Assembly: GCA_032988165.1 (NCBI GenBank)
Contig: JANTQF010000085.1
Location: forward strand, 1 to 64,000
DNA: 64,000 nucleotides
Origin: Emmonsiellopsis sp. PD_33
Taxonomy: Eukaryota > Ascomycota > Eurotiomycetes > Onygenales > Ajellomycetaceae
Reading direction: 5' to 3'
Positions 33,703 to 47,219 of this stretch are shown here, piece by piece. The notes under the pieces were generated by a model. That model was not told where the DNA came from. It searched no databases and saw nothing but the letters and a program-made list of their open reading frames with translations. Numbering within the stretch: position 1 is the first letter of the stretch; each line of letters opens with the position of its first letter. The translations under genes and the position numbers were made by a program.

Positions 33703-35846
33703 TCACTTCTTCCCCTTCCCCTTTTTCTTCTTCGAGTTGCCCCCACCTTGTCCCTTGGCCTGAATAACAGGCGTGGACGCAGCAGATTCTTCGCTTTTCT
33801 CGTTAACCGCGCCTCCCTGTGTCCGATCCGCCGCCCTCTGCTTCCCCTTCTTCCCCTTGGGTCGATAGCTAGAGCGGTCACGCAGAGGAAGCCAACGCTC
33901 TGGGTCCGGTTTCTTGCTCGGGTCATAATCTTTCGGCAGACGCGATTGGCGGACTCGTTTCTTCGTAGCACCTTGCTTGCTGTCGTCTGCAGGCCGCTTA
34001 CGCCCTGTTCCTGCCGCGACCGTCGTGACTGGTGCTATGGAGGGAATACCTGCAGCTTCTAATGCAGATACATCGACACCCGAGATGAGTTCTTGGATAG
34101 GAGAGAGTTTCTGGAGTTCGGATTGCACCTTTTCGGGGGATGTGGTGGCATAGGACGCGATATACCCAGCCGTTGCGAGAAGGTCAGTTGGATCGGCGCT
34201 ATGGAGTTCGGTGAATATTTGGCCTGCGGTGTCTAGGTCTGACGGGTTGGCGGATGTGAGGAGAGAGGCACCGGCGGCCCGAAGGAGTGAGGGGGATTTG
34301 TCTGCACGTGGCTGCCAGTGAGATGCAGCTTTCGCGAGCTCTGTCTTTATGTGGGCTTTGCGGCCCTGGATTCTATACAGGGAAATCAAGACACCGACAA
34401 GGCCTGGGTTGAACCGAATATCCTTGTCTGACTCCGATATCGACTCGTCCAGGCGTTTGAAAAAGCTTTCTAGAACCGAGATGGCGGAACTAACATTTCC
34501 AGCTGCAACATACAGTTGGATGATTGTGAGGACAAGCCCAACATCCTGCGGCCTCTTTTCTAAGAGAGGAAGTACCTCTTTTAGGCTAGCTTCGCCTGTG
34601 GTGTCTCGGGCATGCGCCGCAATGTTGAAAATGGAAAGAGTATTAATATCAGGTGATGCAGTGGGAGCGGGGTGTGACGAGAGAGCTTTCGTAGTCGACC
34701 TAATTATACCGTCGAATTTACGGACCAGCAGATCTATAACATGAGAGTTTCCGATCAGTGTCCTGTTCTGGAAAGAAAACAGTCTATCGCCGTCCGTTGA
34801 CGCTGGTATTTGGTGGAACTGTTTATGAAGGATAAAGGGATTCGACTCGGACTCGGACTGGGAGGTAATGGTAATATTATTCTGCGCAATTTTTTTCGTC
34901 GAGAGCTCGGGAATACTATAACGAATATTAGTATCTCTAACATGGGGATTCTAGGCGCGAAACATACTCGGCGATGTTGATTTCCTCGGTCAGGCTCTTG
35001 GCTTCGTCGATTTTCCCTTGCTTCAAAGCAACATATAGCTGCTGAACAGCGATAGGTAGAAGTTCTGCTACTTTATCTTCTGGTAAAAGGTCCTCCGATG
35101 ATTTACAAAGCTCTGTGGTTTGATTCGTTAGATGATGTTCATGCCGAGTAGTAGGGACATAGAAGATGTGAACCTTTGGCGCGTTTTAACAGCACTGCAC
35201 CAGTGTCAAGCTCCCCTCTTCCAATAGCGCCGCAAGCTATATTATAGGTTGTTTCGAATGCTTCCAAATCCTCCCGGGTAGGCCTTGTATTGTGTACCAA
35301 GCTCCCCAACCCAGACCATTGAAGCTGCGCATCCGTCGCTCGGGAATTGATGTGGATATCATTCTGTTCTTGCGCGAGTGCAGGATTCTCCGCCGATAAC
35401 TCTTTATAAATCTCGGCAGCTCGACGGAAGTTCTCTGCTCGATATGTCTGGAAAAATACCCATTATCATTAGCGTCTTCCCTTTGGAATGGGGTCCTGAG
35501 CTCAGAAGACCCGACGTACAGCTTGAGCTTCAACATGCTTCCCTCCTCTTCCCGTTTCCGTGGCTGCCGCAATCCTCGTAGCCTCGTCCAATTTCCCAGC
35601 CTTGTACAAAGCGTATGACCATTCCAAAGGGACCCGGTTCTTCAGCGCATCCCCTCCTTCCTCAATCACCCGAATCGCATCCTCGAAGCGGTCTAATTTT
35701 ACCAGGGCGACTGTTTTGACGTGGAGCGCATCGAGATCATTCTTGGACTTTTTCAACTGCGCATTGCATGCCTTAATGATCTCCTCGGGGTCGTCGATCG
35801 TGCTCCGTTGGAGGAGCCCGCTGAGGCTCTGTAGGGAGGCGGCCAT
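33703..35846 (-). CDS. SRP72: Signal recognition particle subunit SRP72
   Basis: Four exons (35846-35520, 35447-35174, 35112-34968, 34915-33703) give 652 residues, close to the usual size. Introns are 72, 61 and 52 bp; the second has a CTAAC branch site. The N-terminal part is a run of TPR helices (LDALHVKTVALVKLDRFEDA, PLEWSYALYKAGKLDEA, AENFRRAAEIYKEL) and TPR-like helices continue to about 560. The C-terminus has the SRP72 RNA-binding signature RLPKDYDPSKKPDPERWLPL followed by a Lys/Gly-rich tail ending KKKKGKGKK. SRP72 joins SRP68 on the 7S RNA and helps send ribosomes with secretory nascent chains to the ER membrane. This should be an essential housekeeping gene. All exon joins preserve the frame through conserved positions. 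Confidence 0.95.
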
Positions 35847-38092
35847 GCGGAGAAGCGATCAAGGATATCTCCGGGCACTGGCGGGAAAGCCTGAAGACTC
35901 GAAGGAAGGAAATAGGCGAGCAGATGGTCGGCTAGAGCTTAGCACAAATATATATATTTGCTATAATGATCCAAGTATCACCGCCGTAAGATCGTCTGGT
36001 TGCTGGCGTGTCGAATTGGCAATCCCCGCATGCCCCAAATTATCGACCACACAATGGATCAAATTATTCCCGCATCCGGCTGCTCACGTGATTCCCATCG
36101 AGCGTCGTCGATTTAAGGTTCCGGCAAAGTCCATACTTCATCCAGCTTCAATCTACTCCGTACTACCATCGTCACTTTTACAACAGACCATATCATGCCC
36201 CTGTTCTTCCACTTGGGATCACGCATCTTGTTACAACATCCCCAGAGCCTTCATTCCTAGGGGTTATCCACTGTTACAACACCAAATTCATGCCCTCTTC
36301 AAAAGGGTTTGACCGGCCGAGTATCTCGAGTACCTGGGAGTTCAAACGCTGTCGGGAAGCAAGGTTACAACTAACTTCTAGGATACGCTTTCCGGGTCTC
36401 TATCTTGGAACTGAAACTCATTCTACCACTTCCATGTTCGCGGTCCAGCCACCAAAAATTTGGCAAGAACAACACTTATCATAGAAAGGATGCCATAACG
36501 GCGGCCACGTTGTCAAATATGTGATCACAGGTCTTCATTTTTGTTTATTTGGCTATGGTTTCGACTAGTAGCAAACCACTTGCCAGTGCTGCTACGACAA
36601 TCCCCTACTAAGGTCATGGCTTCCACCATTTCAGCTCATGGGATGGTATTTTATCTGGAGGTAACTGTTGTCTTCCCAACCTACGAATTCATTCCCACAA
36701 CCCTTCCTATTAACCGGCCGACTAAATGGTGAACAGTTCCAATCAGACGAGGCCCTGGGAGCTCCCTACGGCCCTAACAGCCCAGGTATCTTTTCCTCCA
36801 TCGACTTCGGAACATTGGGTCATGTATATGGACTTGGCCCATTGTTCTCCAACTTGTTTGAAGTCATTATAGCAATATACTCTTTCCCCGGTTTTTTCCA
36901 CATATAATGACTAGATATATCTACCATCTAGGTCTTTGGAATGGCTTTTGATGTACGGATGGCTGTTTATGACCATCAGTATTTCATCTCCAGGGTTGCT
37001 GGAAGTTAACCCATCCTAAGACAGGGATTCTTTAATCTCTTTCTTCGCCTTAAGACTTTTGCGTTTTTTAATGCCTCGAAATCAGGTTTATACGACACGT
37101 TATGAATTCCGAGGTTGGACAAGAATATGGTCTCCAGATTAACCAGATCATTTTCTCCTACCTCTTCTACCTTTATATTTGGCATCACTACGGACGTATG
37201 CCCCCACCCCCATGAACAGCACCCTGGCGAATCCCACGCCTAAGATCGGCCCTGAGAGTGAGAAGGTGAGTTTGTATCCCCATATTATGCTAGCTGAAAA
37301 CTGGTTGAGCTCGGAACGCCAAAGTAATCATTAGGCCACGGAATAATTGGCATGCCGCTTGAATACTAAACATTGACAACGCCCCTGTTTCTGTCATTGT
37401 CGCCGATAGGTTAACGGCGACTTATTTTTTGGCCGGACTAAAAATCCTAGTAAGCTCTCGTGAGTTACTCCGTACCCAGGAAATTGATAATAATAGAGTA
37501 AGTATACCCCCATGCTCCATCAACTCATTACGTTAACTAACCGAAGGTGTAACTATGCTATCTGGTAACGTTGACATGTATTTGAGTGGGGATATGGACA
37601 ATGTCGTATCAACGCCCAGGGCGTTGAAAAGGGGCCCATGCCCTAACTCACCGGGATTTAGATGCCACCCTTCAATTCAGCCCTGGCAATAAACTTGTCA
37701 GCCTTTTCCCAGTTTCTTTTCAGAGCGAAACCAACAGGGATTCTGATTGATGGAGATATGATTAATCATCATCATACTGTGATACGATTACTCCACTCCT
37801 ACATATCCCATTTGCTCAGGGCTGAAATGTTTATAACTGGTTTTCAGCTATATTTTTTTCGGGTGTCCCCCCTTTTGTTTGACCTATTTAGGTTCTTTGG
37901 TCCCCTTTTTATCCAAGGTTTTCAACATTCTTCGTCTATATCAATATCCCCATAAATATAGCTTCTTGAATTTTATTTCTCCTCCCGAAGTCCCTATGCT
38001 CGTTGTCTTTTGGTGAAATTTGTCTCGTATTACTAGATATTTGTTGAGCCAGGATTTCGCGCCCCTCGTTAGTCGCCTTCCTTTTTGGCGAC
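35847..38092. other. 2.2-kb intergenic region
   Basis: SRP72 and the glucanase diverge here. No open frame exceeds about 100 codons with any recognisable feature, apart from one at 35560-36312 that is mostly antisense to SRP72. Exact TACTCCGTA motifs occur at 36154-36162 and 37466-37474. An ATAAATA stretch near 37951 could be the TATA element of the glucanase gene. Confidence 0.5.
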
Positions 38093-40684
38093 ATGAAGAT
38101 ACATTCCCTACTTTTTGCTGCGGCAGCATGGGTCAAACTGACTGAGGCGAGAGCACTCCCTACGCCGGCTGATGCATTATCAACTCTGTTGAATGAGACG
38201 CAACTTGCCGTATCAAAACTGGTTGATTGCCCTTTGACTCCGTCAAACCCACAGAAATACTGGTACGAGGAAATCGAGAAGCAAGGGACATCTCCATTTC
38301 TAGAAGGGGGGGATGACTTCAAAGTATACCGCAATGTCCGGGATTATGGGGCGGCTGGTGATGGAAGTGATTCCACAGCAGCAATACAAGCTGCTATAGA
38401 TGGTACGGTAAATTTTTTTACATTTCTTCCTTGGAATCATGTGCTGAGTCTTCTTAGATGGAGGTCGCTGTCCAGGGGGGAACTGTGGTGGATATACCGG
38501 GCGACAAGCTATTATTTATGTTCCGGGGGGAACTTACCTGATTTCCGAGACGATTCGCCTTTACATCGGCACAGAGTTAAGGGGTGACCCTCTAAATATG
38601 CCAATTTTCAAAGCTGCCTCCGCCCTAGACCCCCTTGTTCGAGGTTCCGATCCCGAACAAGTCTCCCCCACCAACTTCATGATCTCCATCCGAAACATTA
38701 TCTTCGATTCCACAGATATCAGTCCAGATTCCCGCATGCGCTTGCTGGACTGGGCGGTTTCCCAGACATCTACTCTAGTCAACTGCGTCTTCAATATGCC
38801 CGATTCGAGTCAGCATTTGGGGCTCACGATGCAAGGTCAAGAAGGCTCTAATAACGGTGGTGGTGGATCTCCTATCATCATCTCCGATATTGTAAGTGAT
38901 AATTTTGGTATTTTTTGAATGGCAAGAAAGGCTCGGGGAAGCGCTATATTACACCGCTATCTATCTGTGCTAACTTCTATACCGCGAAGACGTTCAACGG
39001 TGGTCGTGTTGGGATTACTCTCAACAACCAACAATATACTTTGAAGGGTATCACGTTCAACAGGTGTAATACGGGACTTGACATTCAATCGGTGTTTGGA
39101 GCAACCTTCCATGGACTTCACTTTGATACATGCGGACTAGGTACGCAGCAAGAAGGGATACGTTGCAGTTGACTCCAAGCTTACTAGAAAATAGGGGTTG
39201 AAATGGGAAGAACAAATTCCGTCCAGGGTGGCGCATCATTTGTAGACTGCTCTGCTACAAATTCCGGCCCTGCCATCAATGCAGCCTTTTCAGGAAATGG
39301 AGCCGGCTCGGTCATTATCGACAACTTCGTGAATGACGAAGACAAAACGACCTTTCAAGCCGGTGATATAAAGTTGACGGGAACTGTTAAGAGCTACGTG
39401 ATGGGTAACCAATACGTCGACAATTCTAATGACCCTACCGTCAATCATTTTATGGCTAGGGAGATTACTGTCAATCGTCCTGCCGCCCTCCTATCTAGTG
39501 ATGGCAAATACCTCGTCAAGGCCCAGCCTACATATGGAGAATACGACGTTTCCAGCTTTGCAAGCGTCAAAAATGCGGGTGCCAAGGGCGATGGTAAAAC
39601 TGATGATACAGCTGCTATCAATCAAGCCCTGCAGGATAACGCCAATTGTAAAATCACTTTTTTTCCTCATGGCACCTATATCGTTACCGACACTATCATA
39701 ATTCCGCCCGGTTCCCGAATTGTTGGTGAATTTATGTCTACAATCAGCGGCTCTGGTGCCAGCTTCGCTGACGCTAATAACCCCCGACCTGTCGTCCAGG
39801 TTGGTAAAAAGGGTGAAGTAGGGGTTGCCGAGATGGTCGATATGGCGATAACAATCGCCGAAATCCTCCCCGGTGCAATCTTACTTGAAGTGAACATGGC
39901 TGGTAACAACCCTGGTGACGTCTCATTCCACACCACGCATCTTTTTATCGGAGGAATTGCCGGTTCTGAAGTCAATCAGAAATGTGGCGGATCCCCAATC
40001 GACTGCAAAGCCGGATTCATGCACCTGCACCTCACGGAATCATCACAGGCCTACGTTGAGAACATGTGGGCGTGGACCGCTGACCACTCCATTGACGGCG
40101 CCGGGGCAAGTGGCTTTATTGGTACCGGACGAGGTGTCTTAATCGAATCCACAAAGGGCACATGGCTGATGGGGGTCTCCCCGGAACACACCGACTTATA
40201 CGGAACCAACATCGTTGACGCGCAAAATGTATATATTTCCTTCAGCCAATTTGAAACCGCCTACTGGCAACCCTGGGATCCTGCCGTGTGGACACCAAAT
40301 GCGGCATACAAGGATCCCGACTTCTCAAACTGCAACGGCGATGACAACGCGCAGTGTCGGATGGGTTGGGGTATGCGGATCTCAGGGGGAAGTGGAATCA
40401 TGCTTTACGGAACGGGTTTCTGGACCTTTTTTAACACTTGGGATGGAGTCAGCTACGAGGGTAATTGTCCTGGTAAGTACTGCCAGTTGAACGCAATTGA
40501 GATTACAGGCGGAACCGGGGACTCGTATCTATTCAATATCAACACGAAACAAATACAGAATCTGGTATGGGGTACAGGCAGAGATGGGTCTGAACAAGTT
40601 TTGGCCGAGCAGCAGCATAATCCTGGCTCGTGGCCTGCGGCCGGGGGTATTTTGGCAGCCTATCTTGGATTCTCGGGCCAGTAG
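38093..40684 (+). CDS. Secreted GH55 exo-beta-1,3-glucanase
   Basis: Four exons (38093-38402, 38458-38891, 38990-39140, 39195-40684) give 794 residues, the normal GH55 length. Introns are 55, 98 and 54 bp; the second has GTGCTAAC before its acceptor. A signal peptide (MKIHSLLFAAAAWVKLTEARA) precedes two pectate-lyase-like beta-helix halves. The first starts at VRDYGAAGDGSDSTAAIQAAI (about 83-103) and contains IIYVPGGTYLISETI. The second starts at VKNAGAKGDGKTDDTAAINQAL and contains FFPHGTYIVTDTI and PGSRIVGEF. The repeated pair of such motifs is diagnostic for GH55. The enzyme should act outside the cell on beta-1,3-glucan, of its own wall or as food. Exon joins restore the expected text (AIDDGGRCPGG, SDITFNGGRVGI, CGLGVEMGRTNS), so the gene looks intact. 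Confidence 0.93.
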
Positions 40685-42397
40685 GATTCGGTGGAGTGGA
40701 ACACTTTAAAGGGACGGTATAGTCAACTTCTTGGTAAATGCCGATTATATAGCGAGCAGACATACTATAGTTATACTTACTTAGTCCTACTTAATTCATT
40801 AATATAATTTGCGGAGCGAAGCGGAGCAATATATATACTGGCTTAATCCCTGCTAATTGTGGATCCCTCGTCCCAATTGGGAGCCTTGGCAAAATCCTGC
40901 ACTCTGATTGGTGCAAACTTGAGGTTCAATCATGTGATCTAAGTGAAGGGTGATCACATGACCTGTAACCTTTCCTTTTCTAGCCTAGTGCCACCTTTGC
41001 TGCCTCACACTGAGTCATGTGTTAACCTCCAGTTCCTCACCCCTCTTGTCTCTCACCCTCCCCCCTCACCTCTCACCTCTTACCCCCTTCACCTCTCACC
41101 CTGTATTATATCTCAAATCTGCACTGTGATACCTATATCAATGTTTCACAGCCTTTAGGCTTTTGTATGGTTCCTATCATGGATCCTACAGTCAAACAGT
41201 GCACTTATTGCCATTAGATCAAGACTATTAACCAGTTTCTTTTGTTATGGAATGCAGCTATTATTACAGCCCTGTACCTTAAATGCTACACTCAGAAGAC
41301 CTAGGTTTTACATCTTGCAGGCTCTTATTCTATATAAATACTAATTAGTATCTCTATTTAGACTTATTAACACATTCAGAATGAATCTATAGCTTTTGAA
41401 CCCCTCTCAACCTCTCTGCAGCTACAGCCTAAGTTAATTTCTATGATAATTTCTTCCTTCAAATAATACAGCCATTATCTTAAGGATAGGCCTCTAAATC
41501 AGTTTCAATCTTTATGAAGTTCAGCTATTATTATAGTTTTATACCTTGAATGTTGAAGCTACCTTTCTCAGGTTATATAGCTTCTTCACTTATTTATAAT
41601 ACCTACTAATAGATTTTTAGAGCTGTAGTTATATTAGAGATTCTGAAAATAAAACTGTTAAGTCTGACCTCTCATCTCAACCTCTATCTTGAAAATGATT
41701 CATGCAGTCTATAGCTACTTCTTAAGCTCATAAATATATTAATATAAATATATTATTAGAAGTTAAGTTTTTCCACTATAAAGTTCATAGCTCAGATGCT
41801 TCTTTACTTATAAAGGCCTATTAGAAGTAGAATAAGATCTGCAGAGCTTATTATATAACTAGATATAATAAGTATGATCTCTTACTAACCTCTTTATTGA
41901 GTAGGCTATGTGAATATTAATGGCTCTATTCCTCTCTCTTAGTGCTAGATATACCTTATAAATCTACATAAATTACCTCTTTAGCTTATAATTCTTTAAA
42001 CCTCTCTCCTTTACTATTCTATCTACTATCTATATTACCCTTTAGTTAATTACCTACCTCCCCTTAATTTGCATTTATAGCCCTAGCTTTCCTATAAATT
42101 ACATTTATGACCTTATTGTTACTCTCAACCCCTCAAAGCCCTAATAATTCATTTATTAACTAGTTAATCTCAAGAGTGAGTAGTCCTTTAGCATTCTGGT
42201 AAATCTTATAGCTTAAAATGACTATATTTATTGATACTGCAGATATAGAAGTCTTTAAGACTGTCTGAGAATATAACTATTTATAGGCAACTATTATCTA
42301 AGACCTATTAATAAACCTGTAAGACCCTATCTTTCTTAACAATCTGACCCTTAATCTTACTAATTGATAGTATACCAAGGCTTTCCATGCTACACTT
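40685..42397. other. Glucanase 3' region and left part of the AT-rich island
   Basis: Up to about 41150 the sequence is mixed. Two GCGGAGC units 10 bp apart (40811-40827) sit in an AT-rich setting and may belong to a transposon end. Beyond 41150 it becomes AT-rich with many TA and TTA words and no unmutated gene. It probably contains the Helitron 5' end and the N-terminus of its protein, which I cannot delimit. Confidence 0.5.
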
Positions 42398-45300
42398 AAG
42401 AACCTTAAAATAGAAATTTATAGTTATTATAAGATATGTTGATTTAATATGCACCTTAATGATGATAGTATTTATTAACACTGTGTTTATATTGATATGA
42501 GAAGACTCCTTAAAGATCCTTATATATATTCTAAGAATAATAATCTAAATTCTGGTAATGTTGATGCTAATTTATCAGTCCTCAGCTAGGTTGAGAAAAT
42601 ATTTATCTCTTAAGTTTATATCTCTATTAAGATTTATCAGGTTTATGAGCACTAATATAAATATAAGGGCCATATTGTCAGTTTTTTACATGATACTGGC
42701 TGTGTTTATGATACCTTATCACTACTTCCCAAGAATCTTAAGATAATTATTCTCAAGCTATTAAATTCTACTGATAACCTGTATCTTCAGTATTAATTCT
42801 AATGGGACTTTACAGTCTGTAAAGGTATTATTATAAAGTGGTTAATTTATTTACATAAGAATCATTCAGATTATAGCAATATAGTCATCAATAATATAGT
42901 ATAGGACCAGCTGCCAGAAAACAGTGATATTACTGATTAAATTCCATTCCATAAAATTGAGGAGTAGGAACTCACTGGAGACCATAAATTTAGCCCTGAA
43001 GAAAATAATCAGTTAGATGATGACCTTAATGTGCTATCTAAACACTCTACTATTCCTAATCTCTTGATTTTATGAATTGAAGTTGAGTAATTATACTACA
43101 AACTTGATATCTCTAAGCCCCTTAACCACTTAACTCTTCCTGTAGCTCAAAACACATCCTTAAGTAAGTTTAATAATATCCACTCTTTATTCTCTTAAAC
43201 CTTTTCAACTCTTTTTCTCAAGGGTGAGGCTGAGTATCTTCTTTCTTATCAACAGTCTATTACTCTTTCAGACTACACATAATTCCTACTTAAATATCAT
43301 AATAGCTATTTTATCTATTATAGTTAATTTCATTATGTTCTTTTTAACTCCCTGTTCTGCAAGTAAATTAGGACTCAGAGATGGTTCTTCTATAATTAAA
43401 TAGATACTAATCTTAAGGACCTTACATTATAAGAGCTCTAGATAGTTTTTGCTGCTGATACATTAGAGTCTACTATACTATTAAATTCTCTTACTTACTT
43501 TACTGAGAGTATTCATAGGACCCATTCTTTTTAGGGTGTAAAATACTATCAGCTCCAGGCCTACATCTGAAATATTAGGTCTTCTCACCTATTTCTAACT
43601 CTTTTAGCTGCTGACTACCATTAAAATGATTTAATGCAGTATTTTTCTGAATACTCTACTTCTTGGTAGAATGATACAGACCTTTAAAGACTCAAATTTA
43701 CTAGAGATAATATTTGAGATTATTCTGTAATTATTGTGTATTACTTCCATTTATGTCTCATTATATTTAAAGATAAGGTCCTCAGACTGAAATTCAACAT
43801 TATTAACCACTAAATTTACTATGAATAGTAAGGCTAAGGGTTAGTTTACTCTCATAGTATCTTTTGATGTCAAGATGTGCTGAATTTAGAGCTGAATTAA
43901 ATGGATAATGATGCTTGTTAGGCATTTACTAATTACTAGAGCCTAATTATTAGAGCTAATAATTCTAAGCTTATATGTGTTCAACCTGAAGATGTTAGAT
44001 CTACCCTATCACTAAGCTACTTAGATTAATTAAATATTATTTAATATCTATCTTTAGTTCTAAATTGAGTTCAATGTTATCACTACAACTTCAAGTACTA
44101 TATTTATAAGGAGTAGGTTATAAGTAAGCTTCAATGCTACTTTTACTTCTCTCATGAATGCCAGCTAGATTACATCATAAAAAAACCTTTAAGTAGCAGT
44201 TACTATTACTTACACTTCTGCTGAAATGACCTCATTCTTAATAACTACAACTACCTCATCATCCTTAGCTGACTTGTAAATACTGATATCATCCTCTATA
44301 CTGGCAGCTATATAGTTCTGAACTATTTATTCAAGTATGTTATCAAACCTGAAACTAAGACTGAGTTCTATTATCAAATTATTTAATAAGTCTTGCCCAG
44401 TGTGAGCACCAGTTACCCTCTCCTTTTAACTGTTATGAAGCTTATGAATTAGTTGATTGGAGAATGTGATTAATCTGCTCAGAAGATTTATCATCTTCTA
44501 TTAAATCTCTCTTTATAAATGAGATTTTAAGATTTAATTATAATTAATTACTAGCCTGAAGATCTCTACTAATATAATTATATACTGAAATCTAAAGCAC
44601 TCCAACATAGCTTATTTATTTTAATAAAATATAAGGTCTGCTCACAGGAATTTAAAGATGTTACATTCTATAACTTCTTGAGAAATTTCTCTTATAAATC
44701 TTAAATCAAGTAATATCTACATACAAAAGGCTGTGTTTTAATATACTTTTCTGTTTATTAGGCTGCAACTCAAATAGAGGACTATACCTAAATTAAGCTC
44801 TAATTACATTACTCTTTTTATTAAATTAGTAATCTTAAAGTTATTGATCTTCTAACTCTCTAGCTGTTATTTACTGAAGTCTATAATTATTATTATCTTA
44901 CACACAATCATCTAGTAGATGCCTACAGTAAAGATATGCCAGAGTCTGAACTAGAATTTAAAGAGAGTAATAATAATAATAAGAGTAAACTAAATATCAT
45001 CTGAGCTGAACTCACTTGATAGAACCCTCAGCAGCTTGATAGTAATCTAATTGAACTTTAAGACTATAACTGAATTGATTATTGATCTTTAGATTTCAAT
45101 TATAACTAGATTTCTCATATTAGAATTAATATTGACCTTGACACTAAATTCTGAAATAATATGAAGGCTGATTTCTCAGCTGATATCATCCTTCATGGCA
45201 CTAGATCTTCTATTATTCTTAGCTCTGATTAATGCCTCCTTTATGATATAGTAGTATATCACTATACTGAGGTTCTTAATGATAGCTCTCTGGATCCCTT

Positions 45301-46640
45301 GCTTATCAATCTTAATAATAAAGAGAGAATAGGAAAAATATATTTAATTATACTTCTTTCTATAACTCTTTAGAATCTTGCAGAAAGTTGGAATTTATCT
45401 ACCCCTCTCATTCAAGTAGTATTAACTAGTGTAGTGACTCACTATATTAATGCTTAAATATTACACTCTCTATTTAGACTTTCTGTTAAGTGTTCAACCC
45501 TCTATGAACAGCCCAACCTGCAGAATCTACAATTAATGCAGGCCCTTTTCAAGGGTGTTCAATATTTAATTATTAATGAAAAGTCAATAATTAGTCTACA
45601 GTAACTTGCCTGAATTGACTAGGCTTGCTATTATATATTTCCTTAGTAGTAGAAGCCTTTTAGAGGCCTCAGTATTATATTATGTAGGAATTTCTATTAG
45701 TTATCTTCTATATTCTAGATCCTACTCTTTTATAATGATTATTTTAATCACAGTGATGAGATCTACAGCTATCAGATTTATCTTACCTTTAATAAAACTA
45801 TCCAACTGACTGTAGTTTGATGTTAGAGCAGTGAGGATTTTGATAGTTACTAATTCCATGAGATCTTGAAAAATCTTTAGGTCAGTAAACTAACTCTAGG
45901 TAATTGAGAATTTCTTTCAAAATGTATCTAGAGCCTTATACCCTATGAAGCTGCAGCCTTTAATAATACTATTCATATTTACATTAAAAAGTGTAATGTC
46001 AATACTTATAATGAAGAGGCAATTTAAAGCTGAAAATAGCCTATTATTAATATTTAAACTTCTAATACTAATTCTAATATTTCTTAGTTAGAGTCTAATA
46101 AAGAGGGTAATCTGCACTAAAATCTCTCTCTTTTCATTAGCTGTTGTGTCATGCTTTTACAGAATATATAAACTGATAGAGGCCTCATAAATGATGTCTT
46201 AAGCATTATTTATAATATTATCTGAAGTCTTGACACTGAAGACCCCTGTAAAGACCTACTACTCACTTTTTTAATTTATTTTAATAAATATGATAGATCT
46301 GCCTACATTGAATAAGATGGCTGTAAATTAATTTTTATCTTTTAGGCCTGCTATGAGTTTTCCCATGTTAATCAAGCCTGCAGCTATATGTAGTTCTCTA
46401 TTACAGTTACTTATATCATTATAGTTCATAAATCTTAAGATATCTCTTTAGATCAGGCTGTTCTTAACATCTCTAAGACTGAATTTCAGTCAGGCCTGAC
46501 TTACATCACCATCTTATGGGTCAAAACATTTAAAGGCCTCCTTTTTGAGGAATCCTTTGATTATTCTAGGTTTAATCAGCCCAGTATATATAATAAGACT
46601 ATGGAGATGAGGGATGCAGACTATAAACAACACTAGATTT
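42398..46640 (+). pseudogene. Helitron Rep-Pif1 helicase, one frame broken only by stop codons
   Basis: Anchor motifs at 42398, 43541, 44321, 45314, 45560 and 46493 are all in one phase, so about 1400 codons carry no net indel. In order they are the fungal Helitron N-terminal region (KNLKIEIYSYYKIC; KYKGHIVSFLHDTG); the Rep domain (FLTLLAADYH, VYYFHLCLIIFKDKVL, YSHSIF) with the tyrosine pair NYLFKYVIKPE at about 44321; LIGECD.SAQKIYHLLL; and Pif1 helicase Walker A remnant ERIGKIYLIILL (about 45324), Walker B LIINEKSIISLQ (about 45566), GLSIILCRNFY and the C-terminal ITVTYIIIVHKS and GLTYITILWVKTFKGLLF. Stops fall where Trp, Gln or Arg is expected. The first HUH His reads Tyr and the Walker A Thr reads Ile, both single transitions. 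No working enzyme can be made. Confidence 0.88.
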
Positions 46641-47219
46641 AATAGGTAAAAGCTTTTACTTTCTTTCTATTACTTCTTTATTATAGTTTTTTATTAATCT
46701 TTTAAATAATCTATAGATCTAACCTCTTTTTCTTCCTCTCTTCTCTCACTTTACATTTGATTTATTAATCTACTCATCTTTAATTACAGCAAGTTTGTTA
46801 CTCATACTATTGTTATCTCCTCTAATTCTAACTGCAGATATCCCCATACTAACTACTGAGATTTAGCCCCTTAATATACTGATTACTGAGTAACTTAAGC
46901 TTTACTCTAAGTCCTCTAAAGATGTTATAAAGGCCCAGCAATTCTAGCTTGATCCCTATAGTGATCTCTATGGTTCAGGTTAATATAATATTATGATTAA
47001 TACTATAATTAAATATAGGGTTGAAAGTGTTCATCTCTACAGCCTCAGTTAGTTATATAATTCAAGTGAATATAGCTGTCAGAGTAAATATCAAGTGAAT
47101 TTCAGAGTATTCCTTCTTAATCTTTTTATTTTCTTATTAATTCTTCAAGATCTGTACTTTCTACCTTCTACCCATTCTATCTGCCTGCCTGCCTGTATTT
47201 ATTCTTTTCTTATGTCCTT
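46641..47219. other. AT-rich spacer inside the island
   Basis: T-rich sequence between the Helitron protein remnant and the next mutated gene. It has runs of TTAT and TCTC words and no recognisable frame. It may contain the 3' end of the Helitron gene and the start of the next. Confidence 0.4.

Noticed and set aside
35560..36312. 250-codon plus-strand open frame
   Set aside because: First half is antisense to SRP72 exon 1; the remainder has no recognisable feature.
37006..37188. 60-codon minus-strand open frame with a charged C-terminus
   Set aside because: Too short, no homolog recognised and no splice partners found.
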